This document shows, piece after piece, positions 1 through 7,530 of a DNA stretch of 10,551 nucleotides. This DNA is from Betaproteobacteria bacterium HGW-Betaproteobacteria-20 (GTDB lineage: Bacteria > Pseudomonadota > Gammaproteobacteria > Burkholderiales > Methylophilaceae). The translations under genes and the position numbers were made by a program. The notes beneath the pieces are model-generated. The model had not been told where the DNA came from. It ran no database searches and saw only the letters and a program-made list of their open reading frames with translations. Every line of letters begins with the position of its first letter. Positions within the stretch are counted from its first letter, which is position 1. Where the stretch lies: contig PHCL01000017.1 in the NCBI GenBank assembly GCA_002842195.1, positions 1 through 10,551 of the forward strand. Reading direction: 5' to 3'.

Positions 1-26
1 AAATTGAATTTTTAGAGGTGCCCTTA

Positions 27-932
27 ATGCTGTCTGGCAACATTAAAGCAGGAGGGCTGGTGTTGCGTGCTCATACATTACGAAGTATTGCACTACATAC
101 TTTCACATTTGTTTTTTTAATATTCGGCTTTCAAGCGCAGGCGGCTAATCAAAAGGAATTACCAGCGCTGACGAAAATCCCAGCTGGGACGTTTATCTCT
201 GGTTCGAACCTACAGGAGCGAGAGTATGCCTATCGGCTAGACGAAGCCGCTTACGGCTCATCGGTTACGCGCAAACAAGGCTGGTACGATGCCGAACCGG
301 CACCTAAGTATTCCAATACCGCTGCTTATTGCATCACCACTACCCCAATTACCAATCATCAATATGCTGCGTTCATTAAGGACACCGGCTGGCCGGCGCC
401 GGACGTTGACAGAGCCATCTGGAAAACCTATGGCCTGATTCACCCTTTTGAGAGTACACGACGTTTTTCCTGGGTTAATGGCGCACCTCCAGCAGGACGT
501 GAGGCACACCCGGTGGTATTGGTAACCGTGGCGGATGCCAATGCCTATGCGGCATGGTTATCACACCGCACCGGTGCGACTTGGCGCTTGCCAACTGAAC
601 TGGAATGGGAGAAAGCCGTGCGTGGTAAGGATGGACGCTATTTCCCATGGGGTAATGGTTTCGACCCTAAAAAACTTAATAGCGCCGATGCCGGACCTTT
701 TGATACCGAAGCTGTTGGTCAATACCCACAAGCTGCAAGCGCATTTGGTGTGCTGGATGGTGCAGGTCAGGTTTATGAATGGACCGCAACGCCACAGGGT
801 ACCGGCAAGTCGATTGTCAAAGGCGGTTCGTGGGATGATAAGGGCTGCGGCGTATGCCGTGCCGCCGCACGCCATAGCCGTGCGGATAATCTCAAACACA
901 TTTTAATAGGTTTTAGATTGGTAAGAGAGTAA
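27..932 (+). CDS. Exported SUMF1/formylglycine-generating-enzyme-like protein
   Basis: Numbering is from ATG 27 (301 residues). SUMF1/FGE-fold landmarks occur in order: IPAGTFISGS (51-60), PITNHQYAAFI (107-117), HPVVLVTVADANAYAAWLS (161-179), WRLPTELEWEKAVRG (186-200), FPWGN (206-210), GVLDGAGQVYEWT (241-253), GGSW (266-269) and IGFRLV (294-299). Residues about 14-39 look like a Sec signal peptide ending AQA|AN, so the protein is probably periplasmic. Family members oxidise a sulfatase cysteine to formylglycine or serve in other enzymes and non-catalytic roles. The canonical C-x4-C copper pair after GGS[WY] is not present; instead there is C274-G-V-C277, so true sulfatase activation is doubtful. 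No sulfatase gene is visible nearby. Start choice: ATG 27 follows AGAGG at 14-18. GTG 60 or TTG 63 behind GGAGGG (51-56) are good alternatives and would give a shorter signal-peptide n-region. GTG 18 is also open but lies within the ribosome-binding site. The fold is secure; the substrate is unknown. Confidence 0.85.
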   Translation: MLSGNIKAGGLVLRAHTLRSIALHTFTFVFLIFGFQAQAANQKELPALTKIPAGTFISGSNLQEREYAYRLDEAAYGSSVTRKQGWYDAEPAPKYSNTAAYCITTTPITNHQYAAFIKDTGWPAPDVDRAIWKTYGLIHPFESTRRFSWVNGAPPAGREAHPVVLVTVADANAYAAWLSHRTGATWRLPTELEWEKAVRGKDGRYFPWGNGFDPKKLNSADAGPFDTEAVGQYPQAASAFGVLDGAGQVYEWTATPQGTGKSIVKGGSWDDKGCGVCRAAARHSRADNLKHILIGFRLVRE

Positions 933-1015
933 ATTACAGGTAAAATTTAATTCACGAAGGTAGATGTAATTGACATAAGTTTTAACTTTCAGGCTGTCAT
1001 GAAAGGATTAGCAAA

Positions 1016-2329
1016 ATGAAAAATACGTCAGACCCGGCGGGGCAAGATAGCAGCAAAATCTCCATGCAGATTCTTAGCCGTGTCTTCAAAGAGTTTAAAG
1101 GCAACGTACTGATACGGTTTTGGGATGATGCCAAATTTCATTGGGGACACAATCATCCTGATGTCACCGTGACATTTCACAATCCGAAAATTTTCCAGAA
1201 AATCATGCTATCGCATAACCCGCTACACTTTCTGGAGGCTTATTTTCACGGACATGTAGACGTTGATGGCGATCTTTACAGCATTTTAAATCTACGTTAT
1301 CACCTGACTTCGTTGCGACTTTCATTGGCAGAAAAAATCGCACTGGCAGCCAAAATGCTCCACATTAAAACCCAAGCCAGTCGAGTCAGCACATATACAG
1401 CGCCACAATGGAGAAAAACCATCAGGCAAAAACTGGGGATTGGTGCAGAAAAGGAACTCAACCGCAACGCCATTGCCTTTCATTACGACGTTTCTAACGA
1501 CTTTTACGCCTTGTGGCTGGATAAACAGATGATTTATTCTTGCGCCTATTTCGAACATGCCGAGCAAAGCTTAGAACAGGCGCAATGCAATAAGCTAGAC
1601 CATATCTGTCGCAAATTACGTCTCAAACCCGGCGAGCAGCTGCTGGATATCGGCTGTGGCTGGGGGGCGCTTATTTGTTGGGCCGCTACACATTATGGGG
1701 TACAGGCGCACGGTATCACGTTAAGTCAAAAGCAGTTTGACTATGTGCAAGCCATTATCAAACAGCGCGGACTTGAGCAGCAAGTTACAGTCGAATTGCT
1801 GGATTATCGTGACCTGCCAGGTGAAGCCAGATATGATAAATTGGTCAGTGTAGGCATGTTTGAACATGTAGGCATCAAGAATCTGCCAATTTACTTTGCG
1901 ACTGCGCATCGTATGTTAAAACCTGGCGGGCTGTTTCTTAATCACGGTATTACCAGCGCAGAAGGTGGGTGGGAAAAAGGCCTTTCTACCGAATTTATCA
2001 ATCGCTATGTATTTCCTGACGGGCAACTGGAAACCATCAGCACAGTACAGCGCCTGATGGAAGATAGTGATTTTGAAATTCACGACGTTGAAAGCCTGAG
2101 ACGCCATTACGCCCTGACCCTGCGTGAATGGGTGAGGCGCCTTGAAAATCACCATGACGAAGCCGTAAAACATGTCACTGAAGCCAACTACCGCATTTGG
2201 CGCTTGTACATGGCGGCCTGTGCTATCCAGTTTGAAGAAGACAGTACCGGCATTTACCAAATTCTCGCTTCCAGGCGCGAGCCCTTCTCCAACCCTGTTC
2301 CATTAACTAGACGCGACCTCTATATTTAA
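1016..2329 (+). CDS. cfa: Cyclopropane-fatty-acyl-phospholipid synthase
   Basis: This SAM-dependent enzyme adds a methylene bridge across cis double bonds of membrane phospholipid acyl chains, usually at stationary phase or under acid or solvent stress. The protein has 437 residues, somewhat longer than the approximately 380 of the E. coli enzyme. Residues 1-150 form the N-terminal lipid-binding part. The methyltransferase core follows: FHYDVSNDFYALWLD (155-169), YSCAYF (174-179), the SAM-binding LLDIGCGWG (209-217), VSVGMFEHVG (277-286) and FLNHGI (307-312). Residues matching the known active site are visible: C176 (E. coli C139), E283 (E239), H310 (H266) and Y365 (Y317). ATG 1016 is preceded by AAAGGA with about 8-9 bases spacing. 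The gene lies 83 bases after the SUMF1-like gene on the same strand, and no terminator is visible between them, so co-transcription is possible. The gene symbol rests on motif similarity. Confidence 0.95.
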   Translation: MKNTSDPAGQDSSKISMQILSRVFKEFKGNVLIRFWDDAKFHWGHNHPDVTVTFHNPKIFQKIMLSHNPLHFLEAYFHGHVDVDGDLYSILNLRYHLTSLRLSLAEKIALAAKMLHIKTQASRVSTYTAPQWRKTIRQKLGIGAEKELNRNAIAFHYDVSNDFYALWLDKQMIYSCAYFEHAEQSLEQAQCNKLDHICRKLRLKPGEQLLDIGCGWGALICWAATHYGVQAHGITLSQKQFDYVQAIIKQRGLEQQVTVELLDYRDLPGEARYDKLVSVGMFEHVGIKNLPIYFATAHRMLKPGGLFLNHGITSAEGGWEKGLSTEFINRYVFPDGQLETISTVQRLMEDSDFEIHDVESLRRHYALTLREWVRRLENHHDEAVKHVTEANYRIWRLYMAACAIQFEEDSTGIYQILASRREPFSNPVPLTRRDLYI

Positions 2330-2408
2330 TTTTTATGTTTAATTTTAAGGTGTCCTAACGGTTAGATTTAAACTACCCGGTTTATCATAGCTACACTGTA
2401 GTAACGGC

Positions 2409-2423
2409 TGGCTCATTGAGCCA
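2409..2423. repeat. Short perfect hairpin downstream of cfa
   Basis: TGGCTC and GAGCCA flank the three-base loop ATT. A T-run (CTTTTT) starts about seven bases further on. It could be a weak terminator for the cfa transcript, but the stem has only six pairs, the T-run is offset, and it lies 80 bases past the stop codon. A dyad operator is the other possibility. Confidence 0.35.
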
Positions 2424-2556
2424 TGATACTTTTTATGTTAAAATCAGCGCCCATATAACATAAATACAAAATATAAATTCCCGATGTAACCTCCCTTTCT
2501 CACAGCGATTACCTAAGGCAAGTCGCGCTAGCGGTTACCTTTATTTGCTAAACTTT

Positions 2557-2582
2557 AAATTCATTTTGGAAATTCATTTTGG
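2557..2582. repeat. Perfect tandem 13-base direct repeat
   Basis: AAATTCATTTTGG occurs twice back to back (2557-2569 and 2570-2582), about 140-165 bases upstream of the SulP start. Its helical period (13) differs from the usual 10.5 or 21 of cooperative operators. It may be a recent slippage duplication or a pair of regulator sites. Confidence 0.6.
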
Positions 2583-2720
2583 CAAAAAATGAGTCTTCTT
2601 TTGTTTTCAGCAAACAATAACTATCTGCGACTGCCACCGGATTTCGTTTATATCAAAAAATACTATTAACAGGCTTTGCTAAACGCAATGTCGGCTTTTT
2701 AATTTAATTTCGGCTACTGA

Positions 2721-4199
2721 ATGATTAACACTATAAAACAAAACTGGTTCTCTAATATTAAAGGTGATGTGCTTGCAGGCATCGTCGTCGCTTTGGCGCT
2801 CATTCCTGAGGCCATTGCTTTTTCAATTATTGCAGGCGTGGATCCTAAAGTAGGTTTGTATGCCTCTTTCTGTATCGCGGTTGTTATTTCTTTTGTCGGT
2901 GGCCGCCCGGGCATGATTTCTGCCGCAACGGGGGCTATGGCGTTACTGATGGTGACTTTGGTTAAAGATCACGGCTTGCAGTATTTGCTGGCAACCACCT
3001 TATTAACCGGTGTGCTGCAAATCGTGTTTGGCTACCTGAAATTAGGTTCTTTAATGCGCTTTGTTTCACGGTCAGTGGTGACGGGCTTTGTGAATGCGCT
3101 GGCAATACTCATTTTTATGGCACAGTTGCCAGAGCTTACCAATGTTACCTGGCACGTTTACGCCATGACTGCCGCTGGTCTTGGCATTATTTATCTGTTT
3201 CCTTACATCACTAAATCAATTCCATCACCATTGGTGACTATCGTGGTGCTGACGGGCGTTGCCATGTATTTTAATATGGATATTCGCACAGTAGGCGACA
3301 TGGGAGATTTACCTGATACCTTGCCCATATTTCTTTGGCCAGATGTACCGTTAAATTTTGAAACCCTTGCTATTATTTTCCCGTATGCTTTGTCTTTGGC
3401 AGTGGTTGGTTTATTGGAGTCGCTTATGACAGCGACTATTGTAGATGACCTAACGGATACCTCCAGTGATAAAAACCGTGAATGTAAAGGTCAGGGTTTA
3501 GCTAACATTGGTTCCGGCTTGCTGGGCGGCATGGCAGGCTGTGCCATGATTGGTCAGTCCATTATTAATGTTAAATCTGGCGGTACTACGCGGTTATCTA
3601 CTTTTTCCGCCGGTGTCGTATTGCTGATGATGGTGGTTTTTTTAGGGCCGTGGGTATCACAAATCCCGATGGCCGCGCTGGTTGCCGTGATGATCATGGT
3701 GTCAATCGGTACATTTAGCTGGAGTTCATTAGGTAATCTTAAAACGCATCCATTGAGCACCAGTGTTGTAATGGTTGCCACCGTTGTCGTCGTCGTGGCT
3801 ACGCATAACCTGGCTTATGGTGTACTAGTGGGGGTGCTGCTGGCGGGCTTATTCTTTGCAAACAAAGTTGGACAGTTCTTACTCGTTACTTCTGAGGCTG
3901 ATAATGATGGCACCATGCGTACTTATAATATTGTGGGGCAGGTCTTTTTTACCTCTGCAGATAAGTTTGTATCATATTTTGATTTTAAAGAAGCTATCGA
4001 TAAGGTGGTCATTGATCTGACGCATGCGCATTTTTGGGACATTACTTCGGTGAGCGCGTTAGATAAGGTTGTAATTAAGTTTCGTCGAGAAGGTACAGAA
4101 GTTGAAGTGATTGGCATGAACGAGGCCAGTGCCACGATTGTTGACCGCTTTGCCGTGCATGATAAACCCGATGCTGTAGATAATTTAATGGCACATTAA
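2721..4199 (+). CDS. SulP-family inorganic anion transporter with STAS domain
   Basis: The protein has 492 residues. It is an inner-membrane carrier of the SLC26/SulP family, which moves sulfate, bicarbonate or dicarboxylates by proton or sodium symport or by exchange. The transport domain has many hydrophobic spans over residues 15-390. It carries the signature [20 protein letters not shown] (23-42), GLYASF (45-50), [13 protein letters not shown] (60-72) and [20 protein letters not shown] (269-288). The cytoplasmic STAS domain spans about 395-485, with [20 protein letters not shown] (430-449) holding the usual Asp/Thr-Ser region. By recollection it resembles the Bacillus YbaR-like clade and the cyanobacterial bicarbonate carrier BicA, so bicarbonate or sulfate are the leading substrates; sequence alone does not decide. 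An in-frame TGA sits directly before ATG 2721, fixing this as the first ATG despite the absent Shine-Dalgarno. Its stop is 11 bases before the universal stress protein gene, indicating an operon. Confidence 0.93.
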   Translation: MINTIKQNWFSNIKGDVLAGIVVALALIPEAIAFSIIAGVDPKVGLYASFCIAVVISFVGGRPGMISAATGAMALLMVTLVKDHGLQYLLATTLLTGVLQIVFGYLKLGSLMRFVSRSVVTGFVNALAILIFMAQLPELTNVTWHVYAMTAAGLGIIYLFPYITKSIPSPLVTIVVLTGVAMYFNMDIRTVGDMGDLPDTLPIFLWPDVPLNFETLAIIFPYALSLAVVGLLESLMTATIVDDLTDTSSDKNRECKGQGLANIGSGLLGGMAGCAMIGQSIINVKSGGTTRLSTFSAGVVLLMMVVFLGPWVSQIPMAALVAVMIMVSIGTFSWSSLGNLKTHPLSTSVVMVATVVVVVATHNLAYGVLVGVLLAGLFFANKVGQFLLVTSEADNDGTMRTYNIVGQVFFTSADKFVSYFDFKEAIDKVVIDLTHAHFWDITSVSALDKVVIKFRREGTEVEVIGMNEASATIVDRFAVHDKPDAVDNLMAH

Positions 4200-4210
4200 A
4201 GGAAATAATA

Positions 4211-5071
4211 ATGACAAATGTAGTTGCTTGTATTGATGGTTCAAATATCACGCCCGCAGTTTGTGATTACGCAGCGTGGGCTAGCCTGCGTTTAGGTGCG
4301 CCACTTAAATTTCTACACGTGCTGGATAAAGCCGAATATCCAACGACTAAAAAAAACCTGAGCGGCAATATTGGTCTGGGTAGCCGCGAGTCACTGTTAA
4401 ATGAGCTAACAGAGCTTGATGAGAAACGCGGAAAAATCGCCCTGGAACATGGCCACATATTGCTGGAAGAAGCAAAAAAACGCGCACTGGCTTTTGGCAT
4501 TACTGACCCAATCTGCCGTCAGCGGCATGGTGATTTGGTCGATACGCTGATTGAGATGGAAAATGACATTCGTTTACTGGTGATGGGCAAGCAAGGTTCA
4601 GTGGGCGACAGCATCGGTGACCATGTGGGCAATAATCTTGAAAGAGTGGTGCGCACCATGCACCGCCCGATTTTAGTGACGCCGCAAACCTTTAAAGCGC
4701 CGAACAGCATTATGATTGCTTTTGATGGCAGTGCGACTACCCGTAAAGGCGTGGAAATGGTCGCTGCCAGCCCGTTATTTAAAGGCCTGTTATGTCATGT
4801 GGTGATGGTGGGCAGCGACAGTAATGAGTTTACTGAACATTTAAACTGGGCAAAAAATACTTTAGAAGCGGCGACGGGATTCACCGTCACGACCGCAGTA
4901 GTTGCTGGCGAAGTGAAGCCGGCTTTATGCAATTATCGCGATCAGCATGAGGTCGGCATGGTGGTGATGGGCGCTTATGGCCACTCAAAAATCCGTCAGT
5001 TTCTGGTCGGCAGTACCACGACAAAAATGATTCAACACACCACGCAAGTGCCCTTATTATTGTTACGTTAA
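4211..5071 (+). CDS. Tandem-domain universal stress protein (UspA family)
   Basis: The protein has 286 residues and two Usp domains, about 1-157 and 165-286. The second domain holds the full nucleotide-binding pattern G254-x2-G257-x9-G267-S268 and ends in the typical VPLLLLR strand. The first has G126-x2-G129 followed ten residues later by G140-N-N, a variant spacing seen in tandem Usp proteins. It is a cytoplasmic ATP-binding stress protein. The GGA of its ribosome-binding site lies just after the SulP stop (AAAGGA, 4198-4203), and the two genes are 11 bases apart. It is therefore co-expressed with the transporter and may sense or regulate it; this partnership is inference. A strong terminator follows at 5089-5136. 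Confidence 0.93.
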   Translation: MTNVVACIDGSNITPAVCDYAAWASLRLGAPLKFLHVLDKAEYPTTKKNLSGNIGLGSRESLLNELTELDEKRGKIALEHGHILLEEAKKRALAFGITDPICRQRHGDLVDTLIEMENDIRLLVMGKQGSVGDSIGDHVGNNLERVVRTMHRPILVTPQTFKAPNSIMIAFDGSATTRKGVEMVAASPLFKGLLCHVVMVGSDSNEFTEHLNWAKNTLEAATGFTVTTAVVAGEVKPALCNYRDQHEVGMVVMGAYGHSKIRQFLVGSTTTKMIQHTTQVPLLLLR

Positions 5072-5088
5072 GGTTCGCTTCAAGTATG

Positions 5089-5136
5089 CTGCCCTGAGAA
5101 CCGCTCTGGTAGCGCCTCACAGGGCAGTGTTTTTCT
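5089..5136 (+). terminator. Rho-independent terminator of the SulP-Usp operon
   Basis: An eight-base perfect stem, CTGCCCTG (5089-5096) with CAGGGCAG (5120-5127), is followed by TGTTTTTCTC. The 23-base loop holds a second small stem, CGCT/AGCG (5102-5105 and 5111-5114). It begins 17 bases after the Usp stop codon. Read on the - strand the stem lacks a following T-run, so it is mainly a + strand terminator. Confidence 0.85.
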
Positions 5137-5196
5137 CTCGTAAGTTAATGTAGGTTTGTAACGTTATTACATACGCTATTTTTATTGCTGCGTTTT

Positions 5197-6069
5197 TCAG
5201 GTCATCAGTACCAACACACTACCTATCATCATCACAAAACAGGCCAGCATCCTTCTTAAAAAATGCGGCTCCTGAAAAAACCGGTAACCCAGAAACACTT
5301 GCAACACCATGCCTAGTTGGAATAACGCCAGCGTATAGACTACCAGCATTCTGGAAAGCAGCACCAGCGTTAGATATTGCATTATAAACACCATCGCACC
5401 AACTAAAATAATGGTGGGAATTTGCGGTAGAGATTTTTTGGTGCTTTGAATAAAACTGTCTTTAAGAAACCATTGATTCGCAATCAATATCAGCGGCAAT
5501 CCCATTAACGACCAAAAGATGAGCGTATCTAATGGGCTGGCATAGATAACCGAGTTCTTCAAAAAAACCGTGCCAACTGAAAAGAGCAGAATTGATAAGA
5601 AACGCGCCTGTACACCTTTGTTCAGTAGTAGATGGCGCACTCTATTAAGATTGGTTGTGCCAGCAGCCGGCATTAGAAAAAAACTGCCGGCGAGGATAAC
5701 CAGCACCCCCAGCAATCCTTGCAGATTTGGAATCTCGCCCAAAAATAGTATCGCCAGCACCATTGAAATAATAACTTTGTAGGCATTGAGCGGGCCAAAA
5801 ACAGAAAGATCGGTTTTTGATAACGACATCACCAGAAACATCCAGCCGCCGACATCCAGCAATGAAGCTAGAAATACATTAAGCCAGAATGCGTTACTCA
5901 GTGTGGTTACTTTTATCAGACCCAATAGTGGAGCTGCCAACAGCGCAAGTATTAAATAGGTGGCAGCAACAATGTAAAAAGGGTGTAATCCCTGATGAGA
6001 TAGTTTTTTTTGAAAAACATTGGATACGGAAGCAAACAGCAGTCGACCAAAAACAAAAATAAGTTCCAC
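5197..6069 (-). CDS. DMT-superfamily (EamA-like) permease
   Basis: The protein has 290 residues, almost all hydrophobic, in about ten membrane spans arranged as two five-helix halves (about 1-135 and 150-290). This is the size and layout of drug/metabolite transporters. Visible family features are a helix pair with FGPLNAYKVIISMVLAILFL and, next to it, GEIPNLQGLLGVLVILAGS at the end of the first half. The substrate is unknown; small metabolite export or uptake is typical of the family. The chosen start is a GTG at 6069-6067, with no clear Shine-Dalgarno sequence. In-frame CTG or ATT codons up to eight codons upstream are open, and the reading frame is closed by TAA at 6099-6097. It begins 20 bases after the DksA-like gene stop and is probably translated from the same mRNA. 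No T-rich terminator of its own is evident. Confidence 0.85.
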   Translation of the reverse strand: MELIFVFGRLLFASVSNVFQKKLSHQGLHPFYIVAATYLILALLAAPLLGLIKVTTLSNAFWLNVFLASLLDVGGWMFLVMSLSKTDLSVFGPLNAYKVIISMVLAILFLGEIPNLQGLLGVLVILAGSFFLMPAAGTTNLNRVRHLLLNKGVQARFLSILLFSVGTVFLKNSVIYASPLDTLIFWSLMGLPLILIANQWFLKDSFIQSTKKSLPQIPTIILVGAMVFIMQYLTLVLLSRMLVVYTLALFQLGMVLQVFLGYRFFQEPHFLRRMLACFVMMIGSVLVLMT

Positions 6070-6089
6070 TAATATAAGCGCAATTTCAT

Positions 6090-6452
6090 TCAGTGGTTAT
6101 CATGCTCGGCTTCGCGCTCTGCCATACAGTCGGCGCAAAACACTGTCGCAGAGTCGTTGTCGAGCCGTTCTTGTCCTATAACAGACGAACACTGGCAGCA
6201 GATGCCAAAAGTGCCTGCCTCAAGTCTATCCAGTGCTGCCATCAATTTTCTTTTTTGCAGCAATAGACGCCCCTGCATGTTCTGAGCCATGGCCTGTTGC
6301 TGCATGGCATCCATGCGCGACAAACGTCCCACGCTGGACTGATCTAATGTTACTGTTCCAGTTGATGTTGCAGATTGAATTAGCGCCTCTTCAATCTTTA
6401 CTAAATCGGCCTTTAATTTATTGCGAAATTTGCTGTGGCTGATTGTCATCAT
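6090..6452 (-). CDS. DksA/TraR-family zinc-finger protein, short form
   Basis: The protein has 120 residues. N-terminal helices 1-80 form the coiled coil that enters the RNA polymerase secondary channel in this family. They include the family stretch LDQSSVGRLSRMDAMQQQA (36-54). The C-terminal C4 zinc finger is C85-x2-C88-x17-C106-x2-C109, with an extra C86. It is shorter than E. coli DksA (151 residues). The tip region reads SRMDA rather than the D-x2-D-x-A of classical DksA, so it is a DksA-like paralogue and not necessarily a ppGpp co-regulator. Two ATG codons are adjacent (6452 and 6449), with GAGAG directly before them. A near-consensus -10 lies 40 bases upstream. The downstream permease starts 20 bases after the stop. 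Confidence 0.88.
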   Translation of the reverse strand: MMTISHSKFRNKLKADLVKIEEALIQSATSTGTVTLDQSSVGRLSRMDAMQQQAMAQNMQGRLLLQKRKLMAALDRLEAGTFGICCQCSSVIGQERLDNDSATVFCADCMAEREAEHDNH

Positions 6453-6492
6453 CTCTCATTAAGTAGGCGTTTGAGGTACTCAGTAAAGCTCA

Positions 6493-6498
6493 ATTATA
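6493..6498 (-). promoter_or_regulatory. Candidate -10 box for the DksA-like gene
   Basis: The - strand reads a perfect TATAAT here, 40 bases upstream of the start codon. No good -35 hexamer is found 16-18 bases further upstream, so the promoter may need an activator. Confidence rests on the -10 box and its position in a short intergenic gap. Confidence 0.45.
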
Positions 6499-6536
6499 CC
6501 TGTGCTAACGATGGTTTGGCGTTGATGCGGTTTAAC

Positions 6537-6652
6537 TATTGCTTCGGCACGATGAAGTATCAACCATTCGCCCTGAGCTTGTCGAAGGGTTTGTAGGGTT
6601 TCGACAGGCTCAACCCGAACGGAACTTAAGACTTCATCGGGCCGAAGCAATA
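6537..6652. repeat. Nested palindromic REP/MITE-like element
   Basis: The outer arms are 22 bases, 6537-6558 and 6631-6652, with one mismatch (6549 against 6640). They begin TATTGCTTCGGC and end GCCGAAGCAATA. Inside lie two related REP-type units in opposite orientation: CCCTGAGCTTGTCGAAGGG (6571-6589) and GGGTTTCGACAGGCTCAACCC (6596-6616). Each can fold on its own (CCCT/AGGG and GGGTT/AACCC), and the two can also pair with each other. The core resembles a family of dispersed intergenic palindromes found in many proteobacterial genomes, whose spurious translation gives peptides such as VEPVET and RQAQGE. The right arm reaches into the EamA gene and forms its final codons and stop. It could act as a transcription or mRNA-decay boundary between the two - strand gene groups. 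Confidence 0.85.
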
Positions 6653-7530
6653 AGTGTTTTTCGACCCAGAATAGCCATGGCAATGCCGCCAAGTATCAAT
6701 ACTGATGCGATAGCAAGCCTTAATGTGATGGTTTCTGCCAAAAACAACACCCCGGCAGCCGCAGCTAAAATAGGTACAGCAAGTTGTACAGTAGCGGCCC
6801 GTGTGGCAGTAAGCTTGCGTAACGCGGCATACCATACTGCGTAACCAACGCCTGATGCCAGCGCACCGGATAGTATGGCTGGTAGTACGCCAGCAGCAGT
6901 AATGTGAATTGTTTTGAAGGCTATTGCAACAATAAACACCATAACGGCAAGCGGCACCGCACGGACAAAATTACCCATCGTTGCAGCAAGTGGCGATGTG
7001 ACGCCCCGCCCCCGTAAAGAATACCCGCCCCAAGCGATGCCTGCAATGCCCATAAACATGGAACCGAGCAAAGGTGGTGCACTAAGCCCTGGCAACATCA
7101 GATAGACTAAGCCGGCAAGAGCAAGCAGCAAACCCAGCCATTCCATGCGCGAGGGCCGCTCACCTGAAATAATGGCAGAGAGCAGCATGGTAGCCTGCAC
7201 CATGCCAAACAATATTAGCGCACCGACACCGGTGTGCAGGCTAAGATAGGCGAAGGAAAATCCCACCACATACAGAAATAACATCAGGGCCGATAGCCAG
7301 TTGCCGTCTAATCGTTTAGCAGATTTTTCAGCATTTTTTGCTTGAGATATAACAACAATCAGCCACAAAGTAACGGCGCCAGACACCAGCCGGATTAGCG
7401 AAAAGCTTGCGGCATCAATGGCTGGTTGGGCGAGGGCTAATCGGCACAACAGCGAGTTTGCCGCAAAAGCAATGAGTGCCAGTGAGGTGAGCCAAATAGT
7501 GCGAGTGCGGCTTTGTTCCGCTGCAGACAT
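6634..7530 (-). CDS. DMT-family EamA transporter
   Basis: The protein has 298 residues and about ten hydrophobic spans in two EamA repeats (about 10-145 and 155-292). The second half has the characteristic SGALASGVGYAVWYAALRKL and the following PILAAAAGVLFLAETITLRL. It is an inner-membrane metabolite or drug transporter with no inferable substrate. The ATG (7530-7528) directly follows the TGA (7533-7531) of the upstream gene with no gap. There is no separate strong ribosome-binding site, so translation is probably coupled. The last residues, IASAR, and the TGA stop lie in the right arm of the palindromic element, so the original C-terminus was probably replaced or trimmed. The last membrane span lies before that point, so function is likely retained. 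Confidence 0.88.
   Translation of the reverse strand: MSAAEQSRTRTIWLTSLALIAFAANSLLCRLALAQPAIDAASFSLIRLVSGAVTLWLIVVISQAKNAEKSAKRLDGNWLSALMLFLYVVGFSFAYLSLHTGVGALILFGMVQATMLLSAIISGERPSRMEWLGLLLALAGLVYLMLPGLSAPPLLGSMFMGIAGIAWGGYSLRGRGVTSPLAATMGNFVRAVPLAVMVFIVAIAFKTIHITAAGVLPAILSGALASGVGYAVWYAALRKLTATRAATVQLAVPILAAAAGVLFLAETITLRLAIASVLILGGIAMAILGRKTLIASAR

Larger units (their letters stand above)
2330..2720. other. Gene-free stretch, probable SulP leader region
   Basis: I see no gene, RNA gene or clear sigma-70 promoter in these 391 bases. The stretch is AT-rich. It contains a small perfect inverted repeat at 2409-2423 and a perfect tandem 13-base repeat at 2557-2582, listed separately. The SulP start at 2721 follows directly on an in-frame TGA and has no convincing Shine-Dalgarno sequence. 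The stretch presumably carries the control region of the SulP-Usp pair. Confidence 0.5.

Noticed and set aside
970..1000. TTGACA (970-975) as a -35 box for cfa
   Set aside because: The only -10-like hexamer (TGTCAT, 995-1000) is 19 bases away and would put the transcript start inside the ribosome-binding site.
2485..2510. TGTAACC upstream of SulP as a third ECF-like promoter
   Set aside because: It is followed after 14 bases by CGATT instead of CGTCTAAT, so it lacks the shared spacing and -10 block.
6480..6844. Short open frames on both strands around the palindrome (6480-6692 -, 6539-6844 +)
   Set aside because: They translate the REP-like repeat into the usual spurious VEPVET/RQAQ-type peptides and overlap the EamA gene.
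7305..7312. CGTCTAAT inside the EamA gene
   Set aside because: There is no TGTAA-like box 15 bases upstream and it lies in coding sequence; taken as a chance match.
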